Source: Mytilinidion resinicola (Eukaryota > Ascomycota > Dothideomycetes > Mytilinidiales > Mytilinidiaceae). From it: 64,000 nucleotides of DNA. The notes under the pieces were generated by a model that was given only the letters and a program-made list of their open reading frames with translations, ran no database searches and was not told where the DNA came from. The stretch is taken from positions 1,038,709 through 1,102,708 of the forward strand of contig NW_022985446.1 in assembly GCF_010093595.1 (NCBI RefSeq), written 5' to 3'. Both the position numbers and the translations under genes were made by a program. Positions 46,218 to 57,298 of the stretch are shown here, piece by piece. Within the stretch, counting starts at the first letter, position 1. Every line of letters starts with the position of its first letter.

Positions 46218-48191
46218 TTACTCCTTGGAATGTGAAAATGGCCTCCAACCACATCCCGCAAACGCCTCGTCGGCCGCCTCGTCGGCCTCGGGAGCGGGCC
46301 ACCATCTTATGTCTCGTAACTCCGATCCAGGAGCGCGTTCAGGGTGTCGTTCGAAGTACCTCTCTTGCTCTTGTTCCAGCTGTAGGATATTTTCCGGTAC
46401 CCCAAACCAGTCACGGAAGCAGCGCTCTATTCTGTTGAAGCGCTTTTGTCCAGCCAACAGAGCATCCGTAACCATTTCAGGGCTGTTCAAGTCCGCGTTA
46501 TGTGGCAGCCAAAAGCCAAAGCCAGCGGTGCGACCCGGTGGAGCGACACAATGGTTAGGGTCGTGGCGCCATGCCACCAAGTTGTCGCTGATTTCCCGAT
46601 ATTCGCTGATTCTGTCTCGGTTAAGGCCTCCAAGAAATTTAGTATCGAGAATAGTCTCCATGACAATGCCCGGGGCGGAGTTGTAGCCACGCAGTATGAT
46701 GATTGCAAACCATATTAAGATGTCGCTAAGAGACAAGTGGTAAGGGCAAGGAGTTCCGTCAGCGTCTTGGAATCCTTCAAGGCAACCAAGAAGCATTCCT
46801 GCGTCCCTCGCTTCATTCGAGGCTCTTACAAGATCCACCGGCTGCTGAATAGCGGTTGACAGGAGTAGACCCCTACTCACAAGGGTGTGGAAGACATCAA
46901 GGACTGCAACCTGAAGTCATCCTCGGTAGTAGAGCACTTTCAAGATTTCGCCATAGTACCTTGGAGACTCAGTCTTGTAGTACCAACCTTCTAGTACGCC
47001 AATGTCTTCGGCAGCGAGGTGAGTGTCAGGGTTGCAGAAAGCCTTCTCCGCTACCACGATAGCTTTCAGTTCGGCTACGAGTCCTTGAGGATTTGAGTTT
47101 TGCGGATGTGGAGTTTTTGAAGTTTCAGTGGGTGTTAAAAAATATCTCATGATCGTTTCGTCGAGAGCGGGAACCTCGATACGTCTCCGACTCGAGGTCA
47201 CAGCAGGATCGTAGAGAAAATCGATTTTCTCCCTGAAGACCATCTCCTCAACAAGTTGTGTCAAGTCGTTCGGCGCTATGTACGACTGATAATCATCCAT
47301 CGACCCGGAGACAGACCTGTATGTCATTTGGCGCAAGAAATTCTCATGCTCCGCAAGGCTTCGTGAGGGTTGCCGTGGAAGGTCCGGGAGTCCCGGTAAG
47401 GTGACTCGAGCCAATGACTGCACCCATGCTTGTGCGAACTTCATGTTCCGAACTCGGTTACTGACAGACCTGGGAAAGGACATGGCGAGCCCCTTGGCTG
47501 ATGTCGAACTTGAGATGTATCTTGGCTCCTGTCCTTGGGAGCGAACGATATCGGTGAAGATGCCAGAATGGCAGGCGCCAACAATGAAGTTGACCTGAAC
47601 CCCTTTCTGAAATTTGTTGCATAGTGTTCCCGCCTGATGTTTGCTCAGGTACTTGGTTCCTAACTTGGCTCCATACAGCTCGTTTCCATGGGCCTCGACG
47701 ATGATGTTGACTGCATCTCCAGGCACTGCTCTTTTCATCACATCCACAACCCATCCCCACACTCTCATCATGAGGTCGTCCGGATCGACCTGCTCCCACC
47801 ATCTCGGTTCAGTGGTATATCGAAGTCTAGTGTACTTGAGTAGAGGCTCATCTGTACCCTGAACCTGCCCGAAGCGAATATCCTTATGGTTGTCGTGTGA
47901 GAGAAATCCAAAGATCTTGTCGAGGTCCAGGCAGTTGAGGAAAGTGCCATTGATGCCGCATCCGCGTAACAGTACAGTGTAGGCCATAAAATCAGACCAC
48001 ATCCAGCTGTCGGTTTCACTCGTTGCGCCGCATACGACCAAGTAGAAAGCAGTTCCTTGCTTCAGATCCGGTCTATGTGCCTGCACCTTTGGACTCATGG
48101 CTTCCGGAAATTCCTTGTCGGGGTCTCGATTGGACTTCGAGCCGGCCCTGCTACGGCCTCCGCCACCCTTCTGTGAGTCCGTGCGCTGCAT
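46218..48191 (-). CDS. Orphan protein with caspase-like His-Gly and Cys-His-Ser-Gly motifs
   Basis: Proposed exons on the minus strand: 48191-46988 and 46903-46218; 629 aa. A hydrophobic strand ending AFYLVVCGATSE (about 48-59) starts the domain. Then VNIIVEAHGNE puts a His-Gly at 168-169, and VNFIVGACHSG puts a Cys at 207 followed by His-Ser-Gly. Both pairs sit after hydrophobic strands, as in clan CD peptidases (caspases, metacaspases, legumain). The C-terminal half has no recognised domain (FGFWLPHNADLNSPEM, then CFRDWFGVPENIL). Without splicing, the frame is interrupted by a single TGA at 46919-46917. An 84-nt intron (GTTGGT...GGTTGCAG, with GATGAC as branch point) removes it in frame. 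The family is unknown to me; protease activity is inference. Confidence 0.6.
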
Positions 48192-48632
48192 TTTCTCAGG
48201 CTGATCGTACGAGCCGCTCGTTGTTTAGATGATCGATGGATGGGGTTGCGATGTTCGATGAGGATGGGTGGCATGCAGGCGAGAAGGCTAGAGCGGCCGG
48301 TCGGAGATTTTGAGTAAGTAGCGTGCCAAGACAACAAGCGAGCCAATTAGTGTCTCGCTTTAACTTATGAATCTGTTGCGGGACATCCAGTCAGCAAGTT
48401 TTTGATGACCTCGTCATTGAATCAGCCAACATCGCCCCCAGGAAAACCATCAAGAAAACCAAAACCTGCAAGCCCATACACCGTCGCTCTCCATCCCAAA
48501 TCGCTGCCCGGTTACAATGCGCCTACAGTAAGAACAAATCATAGACCCCCCCCTCAAGAGACCAGCTAGTGTCGAGCTAAGCAGAGATCTGAAGCTACCA
48601 ACTAGAGTGATTTTGGCGTTGACCATGCAAGC
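48192..48632. other. Gap between minus-strand genes
   Basis: Upstream of the orphan protein gene and downstream of the JmjC gene. No feature is recognised. Confidence 0.4.
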
Positions 48633-51600
48633 CTACTTCTGCTTAGGCGGTCGCCCCCGGCCACGCTTCAGCGACGGATTATTGACTGGCGTGAATCCTG
48701 AGGCGCCAAGTGAAGGTTTCCCAAGAGAAGGCCGTCTAACCTTCGCCTTTGGCGCAGGTGCGACTGCCGGTATCTCGCCACCGCTATCGTCGTCGCTTTC
48801 TGAAGACTCTGACAGCTGTACTTCCGTGGGTCCACTAGAATTGCGGTTTCCATTCGTTGTCGAGATAGAAGCGATTCTTTTAGCCGGCGTATTAGATTTC
48901 GGGGTGCTGCTTTGTTGTTGACGAGAAGCTGCGGACACAATCTTAATCTTTCGACCAGCCATTCCCGGTCTTGACAGGATCGAATTGCTGGACTTGGCAG
49001 CGACGGCTTTCGGCACAGTGACTTCCGATGGTGGCGGTGACACAGATTTCGGTGGAAACACCTTAGCACCAGCAATGGTATCGATGTATGCATCCAAGGA
49101 GCCATCATCCGAATGCTGGTCGTCGTCGTCATCCATTGCCCATTCGGCAGCCGACATTTTCGCCCTCATGTTCTCTTCGGCCTCCTTTTTCTCGTCTGCT
49201 TTCCTTTGTGCCTCTAACACTGCCGCAGCGGACTCTGCTAGACGTAACGGTGACGCTGAAGGAGTCGGTCCGGTAGGGGTATCGTCCTCTTCATAGACAC
49301 CGTCCTCATCTGAAATTTGACCCGTACTAGCTCGGACAGGACGGGCGCCAGGTGGTCGAATCTGGGCACCTGCTTTGGAATTTGGCATAGTCTTCCTACG
49401 CTCAGTTCGGCGATGAGGGTTCACGTTTCCGTCCTTGAAGTTCTCGGGCAGTTCAGTTGGCATATCGCCGTCTTCCTGATCCTTACGAGCCAGCCAAGAG
49501 GAAACCCTCCGTGAATGGTTGTTGCCATTGACATTGCCAGTAAGTTCGTGGAAATCTTCCTCTTCTTCCGAATCTACCGTAATCTCCTCGTAGCAGGGAC
49601 GTAACTTCGGCTTAGGCGGACCGTCAACTCCGTTTGAAACCCTCTTACGACTCCTGGAATTGAAGTCGGCATCGTCTTCAACGCGGTATCTAAATGCGTT
49701 GGGTTTTTTCGCCGTTTCCTTGTTCACTTTCTGAGGCGGTGGAAGAATGTCCGACTGGATGATTGCTCTACTCTCCCTAACAGCACCATCAGCACCAGAA
49801 GTGGTCGCCGCCGTTTGCTTCGCTGCTTGTTCTGCCTGGAAAAGAGCCAACCTATCACCACTGATAGAGAGTTTCACGACCCTAGATTTACCTTTCATGG
49901 CCGCAACGACCATGATAAATCGTCCAGCTTTGCGAGCATCCTCCAGCTTTCGTTTCTCTTGCTCTTTTTGGAATTGCTTCGTCGCCCCACTCTTGGGCTG
50001 CGAAGAGGGCTGTACACCCGAGCTGTCCCTCTTTGGTTTTTTTGGTTTAGCACCCACTACCTTGACCTGCTCGTCGCCCTCGTAATCTCTACCTCTCTTC
50101 TTAGATAAGCTGTTCCTCGGGATCTCTCCGCCTAGGTCTGGGTGGTAGAGTAGAGAAGGCCCGCCGTCATCATCCATAACGTCAACTGGCTGATAACCCT
50201 CGTGGTAAAGAGCTGAAGGCTCCACGAAGTTGCTGTCATGATCAAAGTGTGCGGCTCTGTTCTGTGAACAGGGTGACGGCCCAGTACCATCCTCTCCGCC
50301 CAAAGACGGATCGATGAGACCAGCATTGAGTCTCTGGGAACCTTGATACGATTCCTCAACGGGCGAGTACTCTATCCCATATCGGTTCATACGATGGGAG
50401 TCGGTCTGGTCGTAGTAGCCCTCATCCAGTGTCGGATCATTCTGCTTTTCTCGCTCAGCTTCCGCGCGCCGATTAAGAAGTCGTGAGGTCTCCAAAGGCG
50501 ACCCCACGTCGTCACGAAGCCAATTTTGGTTGGAGACACTGAAATCCACGAGACATTCTACGCTTCTGACATCAGCAACTTTCTTCGTGTCGTGTCCTAG
50601 AAGGGTCATCTTTGGCTCGTAAGGATGTTGCCGAGCATCTCGACGGCAGGCTCCGGTGTTACAAACACGGCGACAGTGTGGACATTTCCAATTCGGATCT
50701 GACATTACTGCCAATGGCATCAGGTCGTGTGCCCTGAAGAGGGCGCCGTAGCAAAAGCCATAGTCACAATTCGTACACATCGCCATCTTCCACTTTGGAT
50801 GCCTCTGGAGGCAGACATGGCAGGACTTGTGTGAAGCCAACCATTGCTTGGACTTCTTTTTGACCATTTTTTTCACTATCCCATCTTCGTTCACCTGAAT
50901 CTCATCGCCAGAGTCTTCATCGTCAGCGGGTTTCGGTTGCTTTACGTCCACCCATGGCCGGGCCTTGAGCTGTCCCTGACAGACCTGGGCCAGCGTCCTT
51001 TTTCCGAGATATCGCCGCTCTTCTGGGAGTGGTAATGGAGACTTCTCATTCACGCCTCCGTCAATCTCGACAACCTGTGCCCTCCACTCTTCGTATTTGT
51101 GCAGCAGGTCTTTGCATTTCCATTGTTCAACCCATGTCAGGTTCGACTGGCAAGCGCAGGAACGGCCCATAGCATAACATTCCATACAGACATCGTATGG
51201 CTCCTCGTTTTCAGTACCGAGACCGTTGACACACGATTTGCATGTTAGAAACCGGTTGAAAATGTTGCCTCTACAGTAGGCGCATGTGACATTACTGTCG
51301 AATGGAATGAACTCGGGGTGTTCCCGGGTATCTGGCCCAAACATCTCAGAGAGCAAAATCAACTTGTAGAGATCCAGCAGTCTTTTGAAGTCCTTTTGTA
51401 CTTGACGAACTTTGTGACTTGTCTGCAATGCCTCCGCTTGTTCACCACCCAGTTCCACTTGAGCGCGAGCTGTTTTGAGCAGTCCGGAGTACTTTAGGAG
51501 AGTGTAATACACAATGGCCTTGTTTTTGTACTGTTCATCACGACAGACCAGACGGGCGTTGGGCAAAGCTTCAATAAGGGCCATTTGCAAGGTCTCCACG

Positions 51601-52660
51601 GTCGTCCGATTCCACGCGACTTTCATAGTTCGTGTACCCCGATTCCAGACTTGATGGGGGGCTAGAGGTGGAATCAAGATCAAGTCTCCCGGGCGTTGTT
51701 CGACCACATAAGTGGTAAAAAGCGCGCGCTTCCAAGCAATAAGCTGGGCGAAGTGATTTTCCACTTCGATGTCGTGGCCCAAGATAGATAGCCAAAATTC
51801 CGAAACAACTTGGCGGTCTTTCGATTCCGTCATGAACCAAATCGAGGAACCGCGCTGCTCGGGTTTTCCGCCTTCTCCCATAGTCTCAGAAGCTTCGACC
51901 ATAATGTTTTGACCCAGAGAGGCACACATCTCGCGATGTGCGGGTGTGTAAGTACCCTCATGTCCGATGTAGCACATCAGATTTTCTGCCCTCATCTCTG
52001 GGGGAAGACTGCTCATCAGGTCTCCAGCGCGCGCTATTCCACGGCCCTTACGGATTCGGGTGGTCTTTGGGATCGGCTCATCCACTGCTCCTGGCCCGTC
52101 AACTTCACCAGTGCTTTCGTTTAGGTAGTTGAGAAATGAAGGAATATGCTCCTTAAGTTTGTCTTCCCAAACTGGCGGACAGTCGATGTCCTTGAGATAG
52201 ATTCGTTGGCGATTCTTATCACGATAGTTTTCAGGGCCGTCAAAGTATTGGTCTGTCAGGCGACCCATGTTCTTCAAGTAATGTTTGATGGTGAGGGGGA
52301 TGTTCTCCTTGGTGGTCAAATTGCGTGCGTTCTCCACTGCAAGACTGGTAAGTGAGGTTCAATGAAGTACAGGTCGCAGGTTGTAGACGTACCTTTATCC
52401 CCGCAATTGTCCCTAAGCCACTGGGGAGTGAAAGTCCAGGGATCCAATACCTCATCAAATCCATCGATGACAAGCGGCTTGCCGCCAATGATGACGTGAA
52501 GAAGAACTAATTTCTCGAACTTCTCAATGCCCTGCTGAGAGATCATCTCGTATGAAATGCGGTCGACATATTGGAAGTTATCCGCATTTTCGACAAAGGT
52601 GCGGAGATCGAAGTCAGGTGGGATAGGCTCAAACGAGGCCTTGGGCCTTCGGGCAGGCAT
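48633..52660 (-). CDS. JmjC-domain protein with 4CXXC_R1-type zinc finger and AT-hook
   Basis: Exons on the minus strand: 52660-52393 and 52336-48633; 1323 aa. The JmjC region contains CYIGHEGTYTPAHREMCASL (His-x-Glu metal pair) and, downstream, RPGDLILIPPLAPHQVWNRG (second His), so the iron-binding set looks complete. A Cys-rich segment follows (CAYCRGN, CKSCVNG, CMECYAMGRSC), and then a second (CHVCLQRHP, CTNCDYGFCYGALF, CPHCRRVCNTGAC), which fits the zf-4CXXC_R1 finger seen beside JmjC domains in KDM3-like and plant or fungal proteins. The last 600 residues are disordered and end with the AT-hook KRGRGRPPK. Histone-lysine demethylation in the nucleus is likely; the target residue cannot be read from sequence. 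Confidence 0.85.
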
Positions 52661-53268
52661 CGTGTCGGGTGTATCGGCGCGAACGGCGGGCGTGCAGAGG
52701 GGAGGGTTATAGCCGTCGCATCGCAGGAGTCGGCAAGGCGCGTAGTGAGGAGTCGGCTGAGGCTAGACACATTAAACAACAGTGGTAGCGCGACCGTGGT
52801 GAGAATTGCTCGAGGTGTAGGCAGTGGGCGTGGAGTCGAGGACGCGACGAAAGTGTAGAGTCCCACGTAGAAGTGAGGTCCAAAGCGAGTGGAGATCGAG
52901 CACCGACCCATCACGTGCTGGAACAACCAGCCTCTCAAGCTTCTATGCATCTCTGCAGATACAAATGACCCAACTCCATCACTGGTTGAAGTATGTTTGT
53001 CTAATAGCAGTTTCTCGTTTCATCTTTACCCATCCATGACCATCGAATTTCCTTTCGCGTTCCCGCAGTCACCAAGCTGTACTACCCTTCATCAAAATTT
53101 AGCTGCGAGATTGCATCATTGGCACAGCTGCGATCTCCATTATAATACTCAAGTTATTAGTGGCAAACAGCCCAGAGCATCCGTCTCAGAGGTGGGAGTG
53201 GTAAACTTCCTGCCAGTTGTGCATTAGCTGGACAAAACACGCGAGTCTATCAGATACCCGGTATTACC
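52661..53268. promoter_or_regulatory. Divergent upstream region, JmjC gene / coq2
   Basis: A 608-bp gap between two ATGs. No site is claimed. Confidence 0.4.
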
Positions 53269-54561
53269 ATGGCATCGACATCCCCCTTCAGACACGTTCG
53301 CTCTGTATCAGGGCACCGAATACCCCACGGTTGCAAAGGCTTCCTCCGCCGACCGTCACAGTTGTCCTCATATATTTCACAATGGGGCTCCTCATCTGAC
53401 TTCCCCGCCATTCGTCAGAAACGTACCATTCATTCCCCTTGTAAAGGCGTAAACCGCTCTCTAGCCTCAATTCCCCGACATAAGGCACATCCGATCAATG
53501 GATTTGTTTGGACTCGAGAGTGCCGACGCTCAACGGTTTCCTCGGCGACACAGCGCCCCATCGTCGACTCTCCTTTGCTCCCAGAATACGTCCCCCCTCA
53601 GAGCGGCTTGCTTTCGCATCTTCCCAAGTCAGTCACCCCTTACGCGGAGTTGATTCGGCTAGACAAGCCTGCCGGAACCTACTACCTTTTCTTCCCATGT
53701 CTTTTCAGCACTCTCATGGCGGCAAGCGTCGCTGTTCCCATAGCTTCTCCTCTATCCGTCCTAGGCACCTCTGCTCTTTTCCTCACGGGTGCCGTCGTCA
53801 TGCGGGGAGCAGGATGTACCATCAATGATCTCTGGGATCGCAACTTGGACCCGCAGGTGGCGCGTACTCGACTGCGTCCTATCGCCAGAAGAGCTATTAC
53901 TCCGGAAGCGGCCATCGTCTTCACAGGTGCCCAGCTACTCACTGGCCTTGCTGTACTACTGCAGTTTCCGACTGAAGTATTTTGGTATGCCACACCATCG
54001 CTTGCGTTTGTTGCGACGTACCCCTTGGCCAAGCGAGTCACCCACTACCCTCAATTCGTTCTCGGTCTTACGTTCTCATGGGGCGCGATGTTGGGGTTTC
54101 CAGCTCTCAGTGTAGATCTCCTTGCAAACCAGTCAGCTCTAATCGCCGCGGCCTGTCTATATTCAAGTAACGTTGCCTGGACCGTCCTCTATGACATGAT
54201 ATACGCACACATGGATATCAAAGACGACGCGAAAGCCGGTATCAAAAGCATTGCTCTCAGGCATGATAAGGATACCAAGACCGTGTTGACCACGCTTGCA
54301 GCTGTTCAAGTCGGTCTCCTTGGAGCAGCGGGCACCGCGCTTGGTATGGGACCTGTCTTCCTCGTAGGCTCGTGTGGCGGCGCTGTTGCCACTCTAGGAA
54401 CCATGATTTGGAGAGTTAAGTTCAAAGACGTGACCAATTGCTGGTGGTGGTTCGTGAATGGTTGCTGGATCACTGGTGGCGCTATCTCTGCTGGACTCCT
54501 GGGCGAATACTACACTCGACTCTCCGCTACTCTTAGCCCAGACGAGCCGGTAAAAACATAA
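53269..54561 (+). CDS. coq2: 4-hydroxybenzoate polyprenyltransferase, mitochondrial
   Basis: A single exon of 430 aa. It joins a polyprenyl chain to 4-hydroxybenzoate in ubiquinone synthesis at the mitochondrial inner membrane. The first 90 residues are Arg/Ser-rich with few acidic residues, as in a presequence. The UbiA core begins YAELIRLDKPAGTYYLFFPC; the first aspartate-rich motif is NDLWDRNLDPQVARTRLRP and the second is YDMIYAHMDIKDDAKAGIKS. About eight hydrophobic segments follow the family pattern. No intron breaks the frame. GH16 glucanase follows on the same strand. Confidence 0.93.
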   Translation: MASTSPFRHVRSVSGHRIPHGCKGFLRRPSQLSSYISQWGSSSDFPAIRQKRTIHSPCKGVNRSLASIPRHKAHPINGFVWTRECRRSTVSSATQRPIVDSPLLPEYVPPQSGLLSHLPKSVTPYAELIRLDKPAGTYYLFFPCLFSTLMAASVAVPIASPLSVLGTSALFLTGAVVMRGAGCTINDLWDRNLDPQVARTRLRPIARRAITPEAAIVFTGAQLLTGLAVLLQFPTEVFWYATPSLAFVATYPLAKRVTHYPQFVLGLTFSWGAMLGFPALSVDLLANQSALIAAACLYSSNVAWTVLYDMIYAHMDIKDDAKAGIKSIALRHDKDTKTVLTTLAAVQVGLLGAAGTALGMGPVFLVGSCGGAVATLGTMIWRVKFKDVTNCWWWFVNGCWITGGAISAGLLGEYYTRLSATLSPDEPVKT

Positions 54562-55292
54562 TCTGCGAGGACTCTATCTCAATAATGTGGCTGAGATTGT
54601 CTTATTCTCATATTTGAACCTCATCGAGAAGGCGTTTCATGTACATTTACGAGCTTGAGGCCAGGTGTTGTGCGCCCTGCGTTGTACTATGTCAAATAAA
54701 GTTCGCTTATCCTTCAGGAACATGCCCGTAGCCCCAGTTGTGGAGTACTCCTGGCGCTGGTAATATCAACGTCATACCGACTTTGATATATACTCAACAC
54801 CTTACTGGAACACCATGATGTCGAGGACTACCAGGCCGATCTTTGCACTTTTCATATCCCTGCTATAATCGCTGCAATGAGTTCTTCGAATAGAAAAGTC
54901 GTATCAAGAAAAATCTCATAATTCATGCAACTATATCCTCAGAGTGTAGCCTTGATAAAGCCTCCCCAAGAACCATGTATCTCCAGATCATATGAACAGA
55001 GACAGGTCAGAGCTATCAAGATGAATTCTTCATCTCCCCCGAGTCTAACATTTCCTACTCAATCTTTATTCTATCCACCACTAGCCGGTTAATGCCACTA
55101 TGGATGATGTATGTCGCCCACCTCAACCTACAGCCTGCGATAAGGTGAATCCAGCATTCGACAGTAGAAATTAACCACGATCATGTGGCCAACTTACCTA
55201 CTCGTTGTGGCCGCTGGACTATATCTCCCCCGATTCCCTCTCACTTCACAACGCCAATCAAGATCGTTCCTTCCTTCACCATCATCCACAGT
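54562..55292. other. Intergenic region between coq2 and the GH16 gene
   Basis: AT-rich 3' flank of coq2 and upstream region of the glucanase gene. No feature is recognised. Confidence 0.4.
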
Positions 55293-56853
55293 ATGCGCTC
55301 CAGCATCCTCTTCGCAGCTCTCTTAGGCGCAAGACAGCGCGTTCTGGGTGCTTACACGCTCAAGGATAATTACTCTCCTTCGAATTTCTTTTCCATGTTC
55401 AACTTTTGGACGGTATGCTCGAGTGTTTCAATCTTTTCGACAGTAGCTGGCTGATATCATCAAGGCCGCTGATCCTACGAATGGCAACGTCAAGTGAGTC
55501 CCGAGGTCCCACTCACGAAAAATTCATTTAGCTACTGGGCTGTATCGTAGTGAGTTCGAATACACTTACTCAATTATTTTGCGCAGATATCTAGACCAGT
55601 CTACAGCCCAATCTCAGGGCATAATCTCGACCACAGCCTCAAGCGTCTACATCGGCGTCGACCACATCAATGTGACGCCTCAGGGCCGAAGCAGCATCCG
55701 TATCCAGAGCAAGATCCAGTACACGCATGGCTTGTTCATTCTGGATCTTGCGCACATGCCCGGAAGCATCTGCGGTGTGTATACCACCCATCTGCCCCGA
55801 TGTAATCAACAAGCTGGTTTACTAACGAAACCGAAAATACAGGAATATGGCCAGCCTTCTGGACACTCGGTCCCAACAATTGGCCACAAGATGGTGAAAT
55901 CGGTACGTCCCCCTCCTTGCCAAAACCACCCTTCTAATTACGAAAACAGACATCCTAGAAGGTACCCCTACCCCCCCTACTTCCTTGAGCCCCATTATCA
56001 ATCTCAACTTCCACAGGCGTCAACACCCAGTCCCGCAACAGCATGGCCCTCCACACGACGCAGGGCTGCACCATTACCGGCACCGGCGAAAGCGGCACCG
56101 TCTTAACCACCAACTGCTGGGCCAAAGCACCGGGCCAGGCCTCAAATTCAGGCTGTGGCGTCTCTAGCAATACCGCGGGCTCGTACGGTGATGATTTCAA
56201 CACTGCGGGCGGTGGGTTGTACGTGATGGAATGGTATGCAAAACCTCTCCTATACAGCTACCTCGCCATAAGTGTGTCCAGTCTTCCGCCACGCGTTCAA
56301 ATCATTTCATCATGCTATCCTTAGCTTCTACCGTCCAAGATAGCCCAGTAAACCCCAGGTTGTTCATAACACCCCCCCTTCCCATCCCTTTCATATTCTC
56401 AAAATTGTATCTACGCTCCACAGCCGTCCGCAAACCTGCTCATGCCCTTCCATAACCCCATCTAACACCTAACCCCCAGGACCTCCCAAGCCATCAAAAT
56501 CTGGTTCTTCACCCATAGCACCACGCCCCCCGATATCCTTTCCAACTCCCCCAACCCCGCGCAATGGGGTGTACCTCAAGCCAACTTCGCCGGCGACTGT
56601 CCGATCGACAGCCACTTCGCCAACCACCAAATCGTCTTCGATCTCACGTTCTGTGGGGACTGGGCCGGGAATGTGTGGGCGAGTACGCCGAGTTGGTGAG
56701 TTGTCCCGGAAGCGTCTTGGAGACAAGCGTTTTGGCTGAATGTAGTGTAGCTCTAGCAAAGCGGCGACGTGCGCGGATTGGGTGATTAATAACCCGGCGG
56801 CTTTTGCTGAAGCTTATTGGCGGATCAACTCGCTCACAGTCTATAGTCAGTGA
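55293..56853 (+). CDS. Secreted GH16 endo-1,3(4)-beta-glucanase
   Basis: Exons: 55293-55412, 55465-55493 (29 nt), 55587-55774, 55843-55902, 55950-55961 (12 nt), 56017-56233, 56480-56695, 56751-56853; 314 aa. A signal peptide is likely at 1-20, and the mature protein starts near YTLKDNYSP. Family motifs: SSVYIGVDHINV, SICGIWPAFWTLGPNNWP, and the catalytic ExDxxE as EIDILEG, whose residues come from three exons. The N-terminal Glu ends exon 4, the Asp and second Glu lie in the 12-nt exon. QGCTITGTG, FCGDWAGNVW and the closing INSLTVYSQ follow. GH16 glucanases of this shape cut mixed-linked or laminarin glucans. Intron 6 is long (246 bp). No glucan-binding domain or GPI tail is seen. Confidence 0.88.
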
Positions 56854-57298
56854 TCTCCGAGATGAAAGGCGAGGGGAGTTTAAGATGATTATGATTTCAA
56901 CAGCGGATGAGCGAAGAGGTTATTGAGAAAGGTAATATCCCAAATTCTGCAACCATTCACCGACGAGGCTTTCACTTCTCATACAGACTTGGGGAATGTA
57001 TATGCCTCTTGCAGTAGATATTGGAATCGGAGACTAATACAGGGAGAGTATGTCTTCTACAGAAAGTTGAAAAGAGAGTACATACCCGGACACATATCAC
57101 GTTTTTGACCAAGAGCTGCATTTTGTAATCCGTAACGACACTGGCTGGCATTCTCAGTCTATATGCGTCTATGAAGATGCAAGATTCCCTAACCCTTTTT
57201 TGTATGGCCCTCAAGAGCGCCGAGATCCTGTGCAGTAGAGTACAGTTCATCCAAACAGCCAGACCTACCTACCTCTCACCAATCTTTATCATCCATGT
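56854..57298. other. Convergent gap between the GH16 gene and agx1
   Basis: No gene or repeat-family copy is recognised. Confidence 0.4.

Noticed and set aside
46880..46919. A 27-nt or 36-nt intron (GTGCTC...TTCAG, or GTGAGT...ATTCAG) to remove the TGA
   Set aside because: Too short for a spliceosomal intron; the 84-nt option is better.
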